Below, piece by piece: positions 6,597 to 6,669 of a stretch of 6,669 bases of DNA. The DNA lies in assembly GCA_903835145.1 (NCBI GenBank), contig CAILMA010000248.1, forward strand, positions 1 to 6,669, written 5' to 3'. Within the stretch, counting starts at the first letter, position 1, and every line of letters begins with the position of its first letter. Position numbers and translations under genes: made by a program. The notes below the pieces were generated by a model, which had not been told where the DNA came from, ran no database searches, and was given only the letters and a program-made list of their open reading frames with translations. This DNA comes from an uncultured Bacteroidota bacterium. Lineage in GTDB: Bacteria; Bacteroidota; Bacteroidia; Chitinophagales; Chitinophagaceae.

Positions 6597-6650
6597 TGAA
6601 TTGCGACAATTCAATGAACTGGAGCAGTTCAACACTTGTGAAAGCAAGTG
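6597..6650. repeat. array of three adjacent dyads at exact 18-bp pitch
   Basis: Unit 1 is TGAATTGcgaCAATTCA (6597-6613), unit 2 is TGAACTGgagCAGTTCA (6615-6631) and unit 3 is CACTTGtgaaagCAAGTG (6633-6650). The units start every 18 bp, with a single A between them. Units 1 and 2 share the consensus TGAAYTGnnnCARTTCA. A decayed fourth unit, CGAAGTTCG (6583-6591), is centred exactly 18 bp before unit 1. Another dyad, GAAGCgataGCTTC, lies at 6545-6558 and is out of register. No gene with a normal start covers the array. It may be an operator cluster, a multi-hairpin RNA or an intergenic repeat family, and it may continue past the window edge. Confidence 0.8.
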
Positions 6651-6669
6651 CAGGTTATGTAAGCTATAC

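Noticed and set aside
6505..6654. - strand frame whose TAA overlaps the start of the 5808-6512 gene (ATGGATAA)
   Set aside because: It has no ATG, GTG or plausible start after an in-frame TAA at 6655-6657, and it runs through the dyad array, so the overlap is probably chance.
6614..6669. + strand ATG frame running off the window edge
   Set aside because: Only 18 codons are visible and they lie inside the dyad array; the protein resembles nothing I recognise.

Overview
The window looks like chromosomal DNA from a Bacteroidota bacterium, probably of the Chitinophagaceae/Sphingobacteriales type. The reasons are a secreted protein with a C-terminal type IX secretion (Por) sorting domain, start sites without Shine-Dalgarno sequences, a PAS/histidine-kinase-like protein of a form common in that phylum, and a YdeI/DUF1801 protein that matches what I recall of Bacteroidota homologues almost throughout. 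No RNA gene, CRISPR array, transposase or integrase can be supported.

Layout. At the left edge (1-436, + strand) an AT-rich VapC-type PIN toxin is broken by a one-base frameshift; only the last codons of a possible partner could lie before it. A YdeI/OmpD-associated DUF1801 gene follows (475-1053, +). Everything after that is on the - strand: a small two-helix membrane protein (1115-1330), a 348-bp stretch without a convincing gene that carries a nested inverted repeat, a six-helix membrane PAS protein that ends just after its histidine-kinase dimerisation domain (1679-2968), a secreted M23 metallopeptidase with a T9SS tail (3336-4748), a strong hairpin terminator (4880-4915), a 1-Cys peroxiredoxin of the Prx6 type (4957-5619), and a four-helix membrane protein with an N-terminal HAAS-like helical domain (5808-6512). 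The right edge holds three back-to-back perfect dyads at exact 18-bp pitch (6597-6650).

The genes do not form an obvious pathway. Most - strand genes are separated by 190-370 bp or by a terminator, so they look like independent transcription units. The clearest accessory signal is the AT-rich vapC remnant. I do not see a convincing new multi-gene system. The observations most worth following up are the dyad array at 6579-6650, the ATPase-less sensor protein, and the broken toxin.
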